Source: an uncultured Pseudomonadales bacterium
GTDB taxonomy: Bacteria > Pseudomonadota > Gammaproteobacteria > Pseudomonadales > Azotimanducaceae
DNA length: 64,000 bases
Assembly (NCBI GenBank): GCA_958295875.1
Contig: OY282379.1
Location: forward strand, 868,001-932,000
Direction: 5' to 3'
Position 1 is the first letter of the stretch, and each line of letters opens with the position of its first letter. Made by a program: the position numbers and the translations under genes. Below the pieces are notes generated by a model. The model searched no databases. It was not told the origin of the DNA and was given only the letters and a program-made list of their open reading frames with translations. Of the stretch, positions 45,306 to 54,135 are shown piece after piece.

Positions 45306-46823
45306 ATGAACCAAGACCGATTCACCGCCCTCGCGGAGCAGGGCTACAACCGCATTCCCGTCGTGTACGAAGTGCTGGCCGACTTGGACACACCCCTGTC
45401 GGCCTACCTGAAGCTCGCCGACGCGCCATACACCTACCTGTTGGAATCCGCCGAGGGCGGTGAGAAGTGGGGGCGCTACTCCATCATCGGGCTGCCCAGC
45501 GCCACGGTGCTCCGCGTCCAGAACGGCACGACGACGCTGGAATCGCACGGCGCCATCGTCGAATCGCAGCGCACGGACGATCCGCTCGCCTTCATCGAGC
45601 GGCACTTGAACGCCGTCAAGGCGCCAGACCCAGATGCCACCGGGGAGGCGTTGCCCCGCTTCGGCGGCGGTTTGGTGGGCTACTTCGGCTACGACACCGT
45701 GCGCTGCATCGAGAAGCGGCTTGCCAACAGCGCCCCGCCGGATGCGCTGGGCACGCCAGACATCCTGCTCATGGCGTCCAACGATTTCGTGGTGTTCGAC
45801 AACATGCGCCAACGCATGCAGTTCATCAGTCTGGTGGACCCGCAGCGCCCCGATGCGTATCAGACAGCGCTGGCGCGCCTTCAGGCCACCGCCGCGCGGC
45901 TCGCAGGCCCAGTGCCGCCGGTGCCAGCATGCACCGCGGCAGCGGCGCCGGAAGAGCAGGACTTCGCCTCCTCCTTCGGGCGCGATGGCTTCATGGCGGC
46001 GGTGGAGCGCATCCGCGATTACACGCGCGCCGGAGACGCCATGCAGGTGGTGCTCTCGCAACGCATGTCCGCGCCGTTCAGCGCCGCGCCCATCAACCTC
46101 TATCGAGCGCTGCGCAGCCTGAACCCCTCGCCGTACCTGTACTTCATGAACTTGGACGGCTTTCACGTGGTGGGCTCGTCGCCGGAAATCCTCGCCCGGG
46201 TGGAAGACGGGCGCATCGTCAACCGGCCGCTGGCCGGCACGCGCCGCCGCGGCCACACCGAGGAGGAAGACTTAGCGTTGGAACGAGAGCTGTTGAGCGA
46301 TCCCAAGGAGATCGCCGAGCACCTCATGCTCATCGACTTGGGGCGCAACGACGTTGGGCGCGTCGCCGTCACCGGCTCCGTGCAAGTGACGGAGCGGTTC
46401 GCCATCGAGCGCTACTCCCACGTCATGCACATCTCCTCCAACGTCGAGGGCACGTTGGCGCCCGGCAAGACGGCCATGGACGCGCTGCGCGCCACGTTGC
46501 CGGTGGGCACCCTGTCCGGCGCGCCGAAGATCCGCGCGATGGAGATCATCGACGAGTTGGAGCCGGTGAAGCGCGGCGTCTATGGCGGCGCCGTGGGGTA
46601 TCTCTCCTGGAACGGCAACATGGACACGGCCATCGCCATCCGCACCGCGATCGTCAAGGACGAGACGCTCTACATTCAGGCCGGCGGCGGCATCGTCGCC
46701 GACTCCATCCCGCGTCTGGAGTGGAAGGAGAGCATGAACAAGGGCCGCGCCATCTTTCGCGCCGCGCAACTGGCGACTGCCGGGTTCGGCCCGGGCACCG
46801 CCGCCACGCCGGGCGATGCTTGA
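45306..46823 (+). CDS. trpE: Anthranilate synthase component I
   Basis: A 505-residue chorismate-using enzyme, the first step of tryptophan synthesis; it needs the glutaminase TrpG, which is not in the window. The N-terminal regulatory part has [19 protein letters not shown], including the LLES motif linked with Trp feedback. The catalytic part has [49 protein letters not shown] and [11 protein letters not shown]. The downstream channel gene starts inside its stop codon (TGATG). Confidence 0.95.
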   Translation: MNQDRFTALAEQGYNRIPVVYEVLADLDTPLSAYLKLADAPYTYLLESAEGGEKWGRYSIIGLPSATVLRVQNGTTTLESHGAIVESQRTDDPLAFIERHLNAVKAPDPDATGEALPRFGGGLVGYFGYDTVRCIEKRLANSAPPDALGTPDILLMASNDFVVFDNMRQRMQFISLVDPQRPDAYQTALARLQATAARLAGPVPPVPACTAAAAPEEQDFASSFGRDGFMAAVERIRDYTRAGDAMQVVLSQRMSAPFSAAPINLYRALRSLNPSPYLYFMNLDGFHVVGSSPEILARVEDGRIVNRPLAGTRRRGHTEEEDLALERELLSDPKEIAEHLMLIDLGRNDVGRVAVTGSVQVTERFAIERYSHVMHISSNVEGTLAPGKTAMDALRATLPVGTLSGAPKIRAMEIIDELEPVKRGVYGGAVGYLSWNGNMDTAIAIRTAIVKDETLYIQAGGGIVADSIPRLEWKESMNKGRAIFRAAQLATAGFGPGTAATPGDA

Positions 46824-47623
46824 TGGTGGAGCTTGCCCGCCGGATTGCCGCGGCGCCGTGGTTCGGGTGGGGCGTCGTGGCGGTGATCGTCGTCAACGGC
46901 GTGGTGATCGGCCTCGACACCTCAGCGACGCTGACGGAGCGGTTTCACGGCACATTCAAGGTGGCCAATCAGCTCTTCCTGGGCATTTTCGTGCTGGAGG
47001 CGGCCATCAAGATCATCGCCGTGCATCCGCACCCGTCGCGCTACTTCAAGGATGGCTGGAACCTGTTCGACTTCACCATCATCGTGGTGAGCCTGCTGCC
47101 GGCCACCGGCGAGCTCGCGACGCTGGCGCGGCTGGCGCGCCTCTTGCGCGTACTGCGCCTCGTGTCCGCGCTCCCGGAACTGCGCCTCATCGTGACGACG
47201 CTGGCTCGTTCGATTCCGAGCATGTTCAACGTGATATGGCTGATGTCCATCATCTTCTACATCTACGCGGTGGCCGGTTATCACCTGTTCCACGACATCG
47301 ACCCCACCCACTGGCGCACGCTGGGCATCGCGCTCATCACGCTGTTCCGCATCGTCACGCTGGAGGATTGGACGGATGTGATGTACGCGGCGATGGAACA
47401 CTATTGGTGGGCGTGGGCCTACTTCGTGAGCTTCGTGGTGGTGGGCACCTTTGTCGTCATCAACCTCTTCATCGCCGTGGTGTTGAACAACCTAGACGAG
47501 GCGAAGACGGAGCGGCTGCGCGAATCCCTCGACGGCGGCTCTGGGCGCGATCTCGTCGATGAATTGAAGGAGGCGCGGGCAGCCTTGGAACGCTTGGAAC
47601 GCAAACTGGCGGAGCGGCCATGA
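46823..47623 (+). CDS. Voltage-gated cation channel, NaChBac-like, with acidic TLEDWTD filter
   Basis: A 266-residue six-helix ion transport protein forming, by family analogy, a homotetramer in the inner membrane. S4 carries four arginines at every third position (Arg103, 106, 109, 112). The pore filter is TLEDWTD (179-185), where NaChBac has TLESWAS. Changing the NavAb filter to TLDDWSD made a Ca2+-selective channel in published work, so the extra acids here may favour Ca2+; this is inference. S6 (FVVINLFIAVVLNNL) leads to a C-terminal coiled coil (DELKEARAALERLERKLAE), as in bacterial sodium channels. Overlaps trpE by one base and the amidohydrolase by four. Confidence 0.92.
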   Translation: MVELARRIAAAPWFGWGVVAVIVVNGVVIGLDTSATLTERFHGTFKVANQLFLGIFVLEAAIKIIAVHPHPSRYFKDGWNLFDFTIIVVSLLPATGELATLARLARLLRVLRLVSALPELRLIVTTLARSIPSMFNVIWLMSIIFYIYAVAGYHLFHDIDPTHWRTLGIALITLFRIVTLEDWTDVMYAAMEHYWWAWAYFVSFVVVGTFVVINLFIAVVLNNLDEAKTERLRESLDGGSGRDLVDELKEARAALERLERKLAERP

Positions 47624-50600
47624 GCCGCCGGCGCCGCCTTCGTGGAGTGCGCCTCGGCGCCGCGGCGACGGTTGCCGCTTGGGCGCTGGCATCGGCGCAG
47701 GCCGCGGACGACGAGTTGCCGCTCGCCGGCGAACGCACCATCGCCTTCGAGACAGAAGCCGTCACTTGGCTCTCCCTCGATGTGTCGCCGGACGGGACGA
47801 CGCTCCTCATCGAAGCCGTCGGAGACCTCTACACCCTGCCCGTCACCGGAGGCGCCGCGACCCGCATCACCGCTGGCATGGCGTTCGACTCGCAGCCGCG
47901 TTACTCGCCCGATGGCAAGCGCATCGTGTTCGTGAGCGACCGCGACGGCACCGAGGACGTGTGGCTCGCGAACGCCGACGGCAGCGACGCCAAGAACCTC
48001 ACCACCGCTGGCAGCCAAGTGGAGTTCGCCTCCCCGGCGTGGGCGCCAGACGGCTCGCACATCGTCGTCTCGCGCACGCACTGGGGGCTCGGCACCTTCG
48101 AGCTATGGGCCTACCACGTCGATGGCGGCGCCGGGGTGCAGATCACCAAGGCCAAACGCGCGCCCAACGCCCCGGTGCGCGACCGCGCCAACGCCTTGGG
48201 CCCCGTGTACTCCCCGGATGGCCGCTACCTCTACTACGCGCGCAAGAGCGGCGGCTTCGGCTACAACCTGCAGCTGCCGCTGTGGCAGATCGCACGGCGC
48301 GACCTCATCGATGGCGCCGAAGACATCCTCACCCAAGCCCGAGGCAGCGCCATGCGGCCGCTGCTGTCGCCGGACGGTTCGACGCTCGTTTACGCCACCC
48401 GCCACGAGGGCGAGAGCGGCTTGCGGCACAAAGACTTGACCACCGGCGAGGAGCGCTGGCTCGCTTGGCCGGCGCAACGGGACGAGCAAGAGTCGCGCTT
48501 CACGCGAGACTTGTTTCCGGGTTACGCCTTCGCGCCGGACGGCAGCGGCGTCTTCTACACTGCGGCAGGCGGCATCCGCCGCGTGGACATGGCCACCGGT
48601 GCGGTGGCCGACGTGCCGTTCACGCTCAAGGTCGATCAGGCGTTGGGGCCGAGCCTCTACGCGCCCTACCGCCTTGGCATCGGCCCCGTCAAGGCGCGGT
48701 TGGCGCGTGGCTTGGCGCCCTCTCCAGACGGCGAGCACATGGCCTTTTCCGCCCTCGGCACCGTCTATGTGCGCGATGCGGCAAGCGGCGAGCACCGCGC
48801 CGTCACCGCGCCGGACGTTGCGGCGTTTCAGCCCGCTTGGTCGCCGGATGGCCGCTGGCTGGCCTACGTCACCTGGTCTCGCCAGGGCGGACACATTTGG
48901 CGCCTGCGCGCAACGGGCCGCGGGGCGCCGCAGCGTTTAACCGAGCGCGCGGCGTTCTATCGCGATCCTGCTTGGTCGCCCGACGGCGACCGCATCGTCG
49001 CCCTGCGCGCCGCCGGCTCCGAACGGCGACATCGCGAGTGGGATTTCGGCGCCTTGGTGGGCTTGGACGTGGTGTGGCTGCCGGCGCGGGGCGGCGCTGC
49101 GCAGGTCGTCTTGCCGGCGCGCGGCGCCCGGCAGCCACACTTCGGCCCGGAGGCAGACCGCATCTACCTCTATCAATCTGGCGAGCTATTCGCGCGCAAT
49201 GGCACGTCTGCGCTGCTGTCGGTGCGCTACGACGGCACCGATCGGCGCGCCCACTTTGGCTTGAAGGGCCCCGGCATCTACTACGCGGAAAACGATGTGC
49301 CGGCGCAAGATGTGGCGCTCTCGCCAGATGGCCGCCACGTCCTCGCCATCCACGCCAATCAACTCTATGTGGCGAAACTCGTGAACCGCAACTTGGCGAA
49401 CGTGCAAACGAGCGTGCGCACCCCTTCTGTGCCACTCGCCCGCATCACCGACGTGGGCGTGGACGAGGCCGCATGGAGCGCCGATGGCACCGAGATTCAC
49501 TGGAGCGTGGGCAACCGCTTCCATGCGCGGCCGCTCGCATCCATCGACTTTGCAGCGAAAGACGCGCCCAACGGCCACGACAACGGGGACGACAAAGAGC
49601 CTAGCGAGGCGAAGGGCGAGGCGGCGCCGGCAGAGGTCGAGGCCGGCGCCCAGGCGAGCGCCGCGGAGGCGCCAACCGAGCCCGCAGCCGACGCCGAGCC
49701 CACGCCGCTGGCTGAAGACCACGAAGCCGTGACCAGCTTCGCCGTCACGGTGTATCGGCCTCGCCACGAACCGGAAGGCGTGCTCGCGTTGGCCGGCGCC
49801 ACCGTCATCTCCATGGCCGATGAGCCGGACGGCGAAGGCATCGCGCCCGCCATCGCCGACGCCGTGGTCGTCATCGAGAACGACCGCATCGCCGCAGTGG
49901 GCCGCCGCGGCGAGGTGGCCATTCCCGCCGCGTCCCGCGTCATCGATGTGAGCGGACACTTCATCGTGCCGGGCTACGTCGACACCCACGCGCACTTCCG
50001 CGTGATGCGCGATGTCTTGGACCACGACAATTGGGCCTTCCTCGCCAACCTCGCCTACGGCGTGACCACGGGCCTCGACGTGCAGCCAAGCACCGTGGAC
50101 ATCCTCGCCTACCAAGACCTCATCGACGCTGGCGCAGTGCTCGGCCCGCGCACGCTCTCAACGGGGCCCGGCATCTTCAACGACAACCGCTTTCGCTCCC
50201 GGGAGCACGCGCACGCCGTGCTGTCGCGCTACAAAGACCACTACCGCGTGCGCAACCTCAAGGCGTACATCGCCGGCAACCGCAAGCAACGCCAGTGGCT
50301 CGCGCAAGCGGCGAAGGCGCTGGGCCTCATGCCCACCACGGAAGGCTCGTTGGACATGAAGCTCGACATCACGCACATCATCGATGGCATGAGCGGCAAC
50401 GAGCACAACTTCCCCGTGCTCGATCTGCACCCCGACATCGTGCAGCTCACGGCGCGGTCCGGCATCGCCTACACGCCGACGCTGCTCGTGGCCTATGGCG
50501 GGCCGGCAGCGGAGACCCATTACTTCGTGCATGAATCCCCCCGCGACGATGCGAAGCTGAACCGCTTCATGCCACGCCACATCCTGGATGCGAAGACGCT

Positions 50601-51039
50601 GCGCGGCCCGTGGGCGCATCCGGATGAGCATGTGTTCGGGCGCATCGCCGCGCAAGCCGCGAAGATTCTCCGCGCCGGCGGGCGCGTGGGCGTCGGCAGC
50701 CACGGCCAATTGCAGGGGCTCGGCTACCACTGGGAGCTGTGGGCGCTGGCGAGCGGCGGGTTGACGCCGGCCGAAGCGCTGCTTGCCGCCACGCGCCACG
50801 GCGCCGAGATCATCGGCGTGGCGCAAGACATCGGCAGCATCGTCCCTGGCAAGCTGGCGGACCTGGTGATCCTGAGCGCCGACCCGCTGGCCGACATCAA
50901 GCACTCCGACGACATTGCCTATGTGGTGAAGAACGGCGAGATGTTCGTCGGCGACACGTTGGATCAGGTTTGGCCTGACGAGGCGCCGTTGCCGATGCAG
51001 TGGTGGTGGGAACTGGGGCCGCCCGGCGACGGCCCCTAG
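47620..51039 (+). CDS. Exported PD40 beta-propeller/amidohydrolase fusion
   Basis: A 1,139-residue protein. Signal peptide (LGAAATVAAWALASAQA), then TolB-like PD40 repeats over residues about 45-600 (YSPDGKRIVFVSDRDGTEDVW, AWAPDGSHIVVSR, WSPDGDRIVALRA). A low-complexity acidic Ala/Glu/Pro linker (about 650-705) leads to an amidohydrolase domain (about 720-1125) with GYVDTHAHF (metal His790 and His792), LDITHIIDGMSGNEH, VGVGSHGQLQGLGYH and IGSIVPGKLADLVIL. The family includes imidazolonepropionase-like and prolidase-like enzymes; secreted members are not well characterised. It presumably hydrolyses a cyclic amide or peptide in the periplasm. ATG overlaps the channel stop. Confidence 0.9.
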   Translation: MSRRRRLRGVRLGAAATVAAWALASAQAADDELPLAGERTIAFETEAVTWLSLDVSPDGTTLLIEAVGDLYTLPVTGGAATRITAGMAFDSQPRYSPDGKRIVFVSDRDGTEDVWLANADGSDAKNLTTAGSQVEFASPAWAPDGSHIVVSRTHWGLGTFELWAYHVDGGAGVQITKAKRAPNAPVRDRANALGPVYSPDGRYLYYARKSGGFGYNLQLPLWQIARRDLIDGAEDILTQARGSAMRPLLSPDGSTLVYATRHEGESGLRHKDLTTGEERWLAWPAQRDEQESRFTRDLFPGYAFAPDGSGVFYTAAGGIRRVDMATGAVADVPFTLKVDQALGPSLYAPYRLGIGPVKARLARGLAPSPDGEHMAFSALGTVYVRDAASGEHRAVTAPDVAAFQPAWSPDGRWLAYVTWSRQGGHIWRLRATGRGAPQRLTERAAFYRDPAWSPDGDRIVALRAAGSERRHREWDFGALVGLDVVWLPARGGAAQVVLPARGARQPHFGPEADRIYLYQSGELFARNGTSALLSVRYDGTDRRAHFGLKGPGIYYAENDVPAQDVALSPDGRHVLAIHANQLYVAKLVNRNLANVQTSVRTPSVPLARITDVGVDEAAWSADGTEIHWSVGNRFHARPLASIDFAAKDAPNGHDNGDDKEPSEAKGEAAPAEVEAGAQASAAEAPTEPAADAEPTPLAEDHEAVTSFAVTVYRPRHEPEGVLALAGATVISMADEPDGEGIAPAIADAVVVIENDRIAAVGRRGEVAIPAASRVIDVSGHFIVPGYVDTHAHFRVMRDVLDHDNWAFLANLAYGVTTGLDVQPSTVDILAYQDLIDAGAVLGPRTLSTGPGIFNDNRFRSREHAHAVLSRYKDHYRVRNLKAYIAGNRKQRQWLAQAAKALGLMPTTEGSLDMKLDITHIIDGMSGNEHNFPVLDLHPDIVQLTARSGIAYTPTLLVAYGGPAAETHYFVHESPRDDAKLNRFMPRHILDAKTLRGPWAHPDEHVFGRIAAQAAKILRAGGRVGVGSHGQLQGLGYHWELWALASGGLTPAEALLAATRHGAEIIGVAQDIGSIVPGKLADLVILSADPLADIKHSDDIAYVVKNGEMFVGDTLDQVWPDEAPLPMQWWWELGPPGDGP

Positions 51040-51092
51040 CGCCAAGCGCCCACGCCGGCGGCGGTGCCATGAATCCGGCGCCTAGCGACGCC

Positions 51093-52667
51093 TTACGTGT
51101 CGCGCAGTGACCTGAAGAGCGCCACCGTTATCGCCACGCCGATGACCAGCAGCGGCAACGAAGCCACCAGCACCATGGATTGAATGGCGCGCAAGCCGCC
51201 CATCATCATCAGCGTCGCCGGCAGCGCCATCAGCGCCAGCGCCCAAAAGACGCGGTGCCAGCGCGCTGGGTTGGCGCCGGCGACGAGCCCCCGCGTCGCC
51301 ACGGCCGCAATGGTGTACGAGGCGGAATCGTAGGTGGTGGCGACGAAGATCAACGCCATCGCCACGAACGCGGCCAACGGCAGCGGCTGCAACGGCAGTG
51401 CCCCCAAGAAGGCGGCGATGGCGGTGTCCCCGGCGCCCTCGGCCACCAACGCCTGCACCGGCGCCAGCCCCTGCATGTCCATCCACATCGCGGTGTTGCC
51501 GAGGGCGACGTAGAACAGGGCGCAGCCGAGCGTGCCAAAGCCGACCATGGCGAAGATCATCTCCCGCAGCGTGCGTCCCTTCGAGATGCGGGTGGCGAAG
51601 ATGCCGATGAACGGCGCGTAGGCCAGCCACCACGCCCAATAGAAGATGCTCCAGTTCTCGATGAAGCCACTCTCCAGAATGGGATCCGTCCAAGTGTTGA
51701 GACGGGCGAAGTGTTGGATGGTGAGGCCAAGGCTGTTGGTGCCGAGCTTGAGGGCGAAGGCCGTTGGGCCGAGCAGCAACACAAATGCCGCGAAGCCGAT
51801 GGCGATGCCAGCGTTGATGTCTGAGAGCCGCTTGATGCCGCGGTCCAGCCCCAGATAGACGCTGCCGGCGAAGAGCGCCGCCGCCGCCATGCCGATGGCG
51901 ATGTCGAGCCCCAAGGACTCTGGCAGGCCGAACAACGCGCCCACGCACGCGGCGATCATGGGCGTGGAGAGGCCCAGCGACGTGCCGGCGCCGGCCACCA
52001 AGGCCACGATGAAGACGAAATCCACCGCGCGCCCCAACGGGCGGCGACCAATGTCGTCGCCTAAGAGGCCGGCCAAGGCGGTGGACAGCCGGAGATAGGG
52101 AATGCGCCGTTGGTAGTAAGGCCAGGCAATGGCGATGGCCGGCAGGCAATAGATGCACCATGCCGAGAAGCCCCAGTGGAAGATGCCGTAGGTGGCTGCC
52201 CACTCGCGCGCCATCGGCGAGCCGGGCGCGAGCCCGAACGGCGGTTCGTCCAGGTAGAACGCCCACTCGATGGGCGCCCAGTAGAGCAGCCCGGCGCCGA
52301 TGCCGGCGCAGAACATCATCGCAATCCAAGACAGGCGGCTGTATTCGGGCCTCGTGTCCTCGCCGCCGAGGCGGCGCCCGCCATGCCGCCCGAAGGCAAT
52401 CACCGCGAGGACGATGGTGGCGCCCAAGGTCATCCATTGGTAGAGCAGCCCGAGCTCGCCGGCGATCCAATCGTAGATGCCGGTGACGAACTCCGCCGCC
52501 TGTTCCGGCGCCAAGGCGATGGGCAGGCAGGTGGCGACGATGAGGGCGACGGTGGCGTTGAACAGCACGGAATCGACCTTGAGCGCAGCCGCCCGCCGCT
52601 CCGTTTTCGCGCGCGAGCGCCCGCCCACGTCCCCCGGCTTTCCGATGGCGCCCGACTTTGGCTCCAT
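51093..52667 (-). CDS. BCCT family betaine/carnitine/choline transporter
   Basis: A 524-residue carrier with about twelve hydrophobic segments. Family marks are MFCAGIGAGLLYWAPIEWA, HWGFSAWCIYCLPAIAIAW, and SIFYWAWWLAYAPFIGIFAT followed by RISKGRTLRE. BCCT proteins take up glycine betaine, choline, carnitine or DMSP, either for osmotic protection or as food. GAGAGGGG lies before the ATG at 52667; a longer frame to 52748 is Arg/Ala-rich and unlikely. Substrate cannot be decided. Confidence 0.92.
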   Translation of the reverse strand: MEPKSGAIGKPGDVGGRSRAKTERRAAALKVDSVLFNATVALIVATCLPIALAPEQAAEFVTGIYDWIAGELGLLYQWMTLGATIVLAVIAFGRHGGRRLGGEDTRPEYSRLSWIAMMFCAGIGAGLLYWAPIEWAFYLDEPPFGLAPGSPMAREWAATYGIFHWGFSAWCIYCLPAIAIAWPYYQRRIPYLRLSTALAGLLGDDIGRRPLGRAVDFVFIVALVAGAGTSLGLSTPMIAACVGALFGLPESLGLDIAIGMAAAALFAGSVYLGLDRGIKRLSDINAGIAIGFAAFVLLLGPTAFALKLGTNSLGLTIQHFARLNTWTDPILESGFIENWSIFYWAWWLAYAPFIGIFATRISKGRTLREMIFAMVGFGTLGCALFYVALGNTAMWMDMQGLAPVQALVAEGAGDTAIAAFLGALPLQPLPLAAFVAMALIFVATTYDSASYTIAAVATRGLVAGANPARWHRVFWALALMALPATLMMMGGLRAIQSMVLVASLPLLVIGVAITVALFRSLRDT

Positions 52668-52832
52668 TGTGGCCCCTCTCGCTCCCGTCCCATGCGCCGC
52701 GTGAGCGCGAGCGCCGAGCCGGGCTTGCCGGCGGACGCTGCCGGCCACACTAACACAAGGCGGCCACGCGCCTTCCTGAGCTAGGTTCGGCTGCTGCAGT
52801 GCGCACGACTGAGCAAATTACATGAAGCGAGT

Positions 52833-52862
52833 TTGTAAAATCGTTCAATCGCGTCGTACAAT
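52833..52862 (+). promoter_or_regulatory. Candidate promoter of the AAA_14 ATPase gene (leaderless arrangement)
   Basis: TTGTAA (52833-52838) and TACAAT (52857-52862) separated by 18 bases, followed after seven bases by the ATG at 52870. This is the best two-box promoter seen in the window. The region is clearly richer in A+T than its surroundings. Confidence 0.5.
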
Positions 52863-52869
52863 TTGACAC

Positions 52870-54048
52870 ATGTGGATTGAACGACACATCGAGCCCTTGC
52901 TCCTGCAGCGGGCCGCGACGCGCCCGGTGATCGTCCTCACCGGCGCGCGCCAAACGGGGAAGACGAGCTTGATGCGCCACCTGTTCCCAGAGCACGGCTT
53001 CGTCAGCTTGGATTTGCCGAGCGAGGCGGAACAGGCTGAGCAAGACCCTGCGGCCTTTCTCGCCCGGCATCCGCCGCCGGTGATCGTAGATGAAGTGCAA
53101 TACGCGCCAGGCCTGTTCCGGCACTTGAAAATCGTCGTGGACGCTGAGCGCGCGCGACCCGGCGCATTCCTGCTCACTGGCTCGCAGCCGCTCACGTTGA
53201 TGCCGGCCATGATGGAATCACTCGCCGGACGCGCCGAGGTGATGGAACTCGAAGGGCTGTCATTCGCCGAGGCGCGCGCCGCCCGTCCGCGGCTGACAGT
53301 GCAGGACTTTCTGGTGCGGGGCGGCTTCCCAGAGCTGCACGCCAACCCAGCCATCGACGCCCGCGGCTTTCTGCAGTCCTACGTGGTGACCTATTTGGAG
53401 CGGGACTTGCGGCAACTCCTCCAAGTGACAAGCCTGCGGAGTTTCGAGCGCTTCCTGCGCACCGCGGCGCTACGCTCCGCGCAACTGCTCAATCAAGCCG
53501 ATCTGGCGCGAGACGCCGGCATCAGCGGCGCCACGGCCACCGCGTGGCTGGCGACGCTCACGGCCTCGCATCAGCTCACGCTGCTTGAACCTTGGTTCGC
53601 CAATCAAAACGTGGCGATGGCCAAGCGGCCCAAGCTCTTCCTGCGCGACGCCGGCCTCGCGGCGTTCTTGTGCGGCGTGCATTCCGTCGAGGCGCTGCGC
53701 GATGGGCCATTGGCTGGCCCCTTGTGGGAGACGCTCGTGTGCGCGGAGCTGCGGCGCGTGCAGGCTGGCCGGCTGGGTAACTGGCAGTTCAATTTCTGGC
53801 GCGACCGTTCCCGTGAAGCGGACTTCCTGCTCCACCGCGGCGGGAACTTTCATCTCGCCGACGCCAAGTGGACGGAGAACCCGCGCCCACGCGACGCCAC
53901 GGGGCTGCGCAAGGTCGCGGCCATGCTGCCGCCCGGAAGCGTGGCCACGATGACGCTGTTTTGCCGCGCGAACCACGCCTGGCCCGTGACGCCAGACGTG
54001 ACGGCCGCCCCGCTTGGCGACGTGGCGGATTCGCCGCACTGGGCTTGA
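52870..54048 (+). CDS. AAA_14/DUF4143-type ATPase
   Basis: A 392-residue ATPase. Walker A GARQTGKTS (residues 25-33), Walker B VIVDEVQYAP (71-80), sensor LLTGSQ (101-106), and LVRGGFPEL. The C-terminal DUF4143 part contains YLERDLRQLLQVTSLRSFE, LFLRDAGLAAFL and FWRDRSREADFLLHRGG, the last resembling a degenerate restriction-endonuclease core. Such genes are common, often mobile, and lack a proven role. It stands alone with its own promoter between a carrier and the TonB receptor. Confidence 0.92.
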   Translation: MWIERHIEPLLLQRAATRPVIVLTGARQTGKTSLMRHLFPEHGFVSLDLPSEAEQAEQDPAAFLARHPPPVIVDEVQYAPGLFRHLKIVVDAERARPGAFLLTGSQPLTLMPAMMESLAGRAEVMELEGLSFAEARAARPRLTVQDFLVRGGFPELHANPAIDARGFLQSYVVTYLERDLRQLLQVTSLRSFERFLRTAALRSAQLLNQADLARDAGISGATATAWLATLTASHQLTLLEPWFANQNVAMAKRPKLFLRDAGLAAFLCGVHSVEALRDGPLAGPLWETLVCAELRRVQAGRLGNWQFNFWRDRSREADFLLHRGGNFHLADAKWTENPRPRDATGLRKVAAMLPPGSVATMTLFCRANHAWPVTPDVTAAPLGDVADSPHWA

Positions 54049-54135
54049 GGGCAACGCGCGCACCGCCCGGCGAGCCGGCCTCAAGCGATAACATTCCGCC
54101 GATCTCACCGTCGCCACCAGAAAGGCACCCTATTG

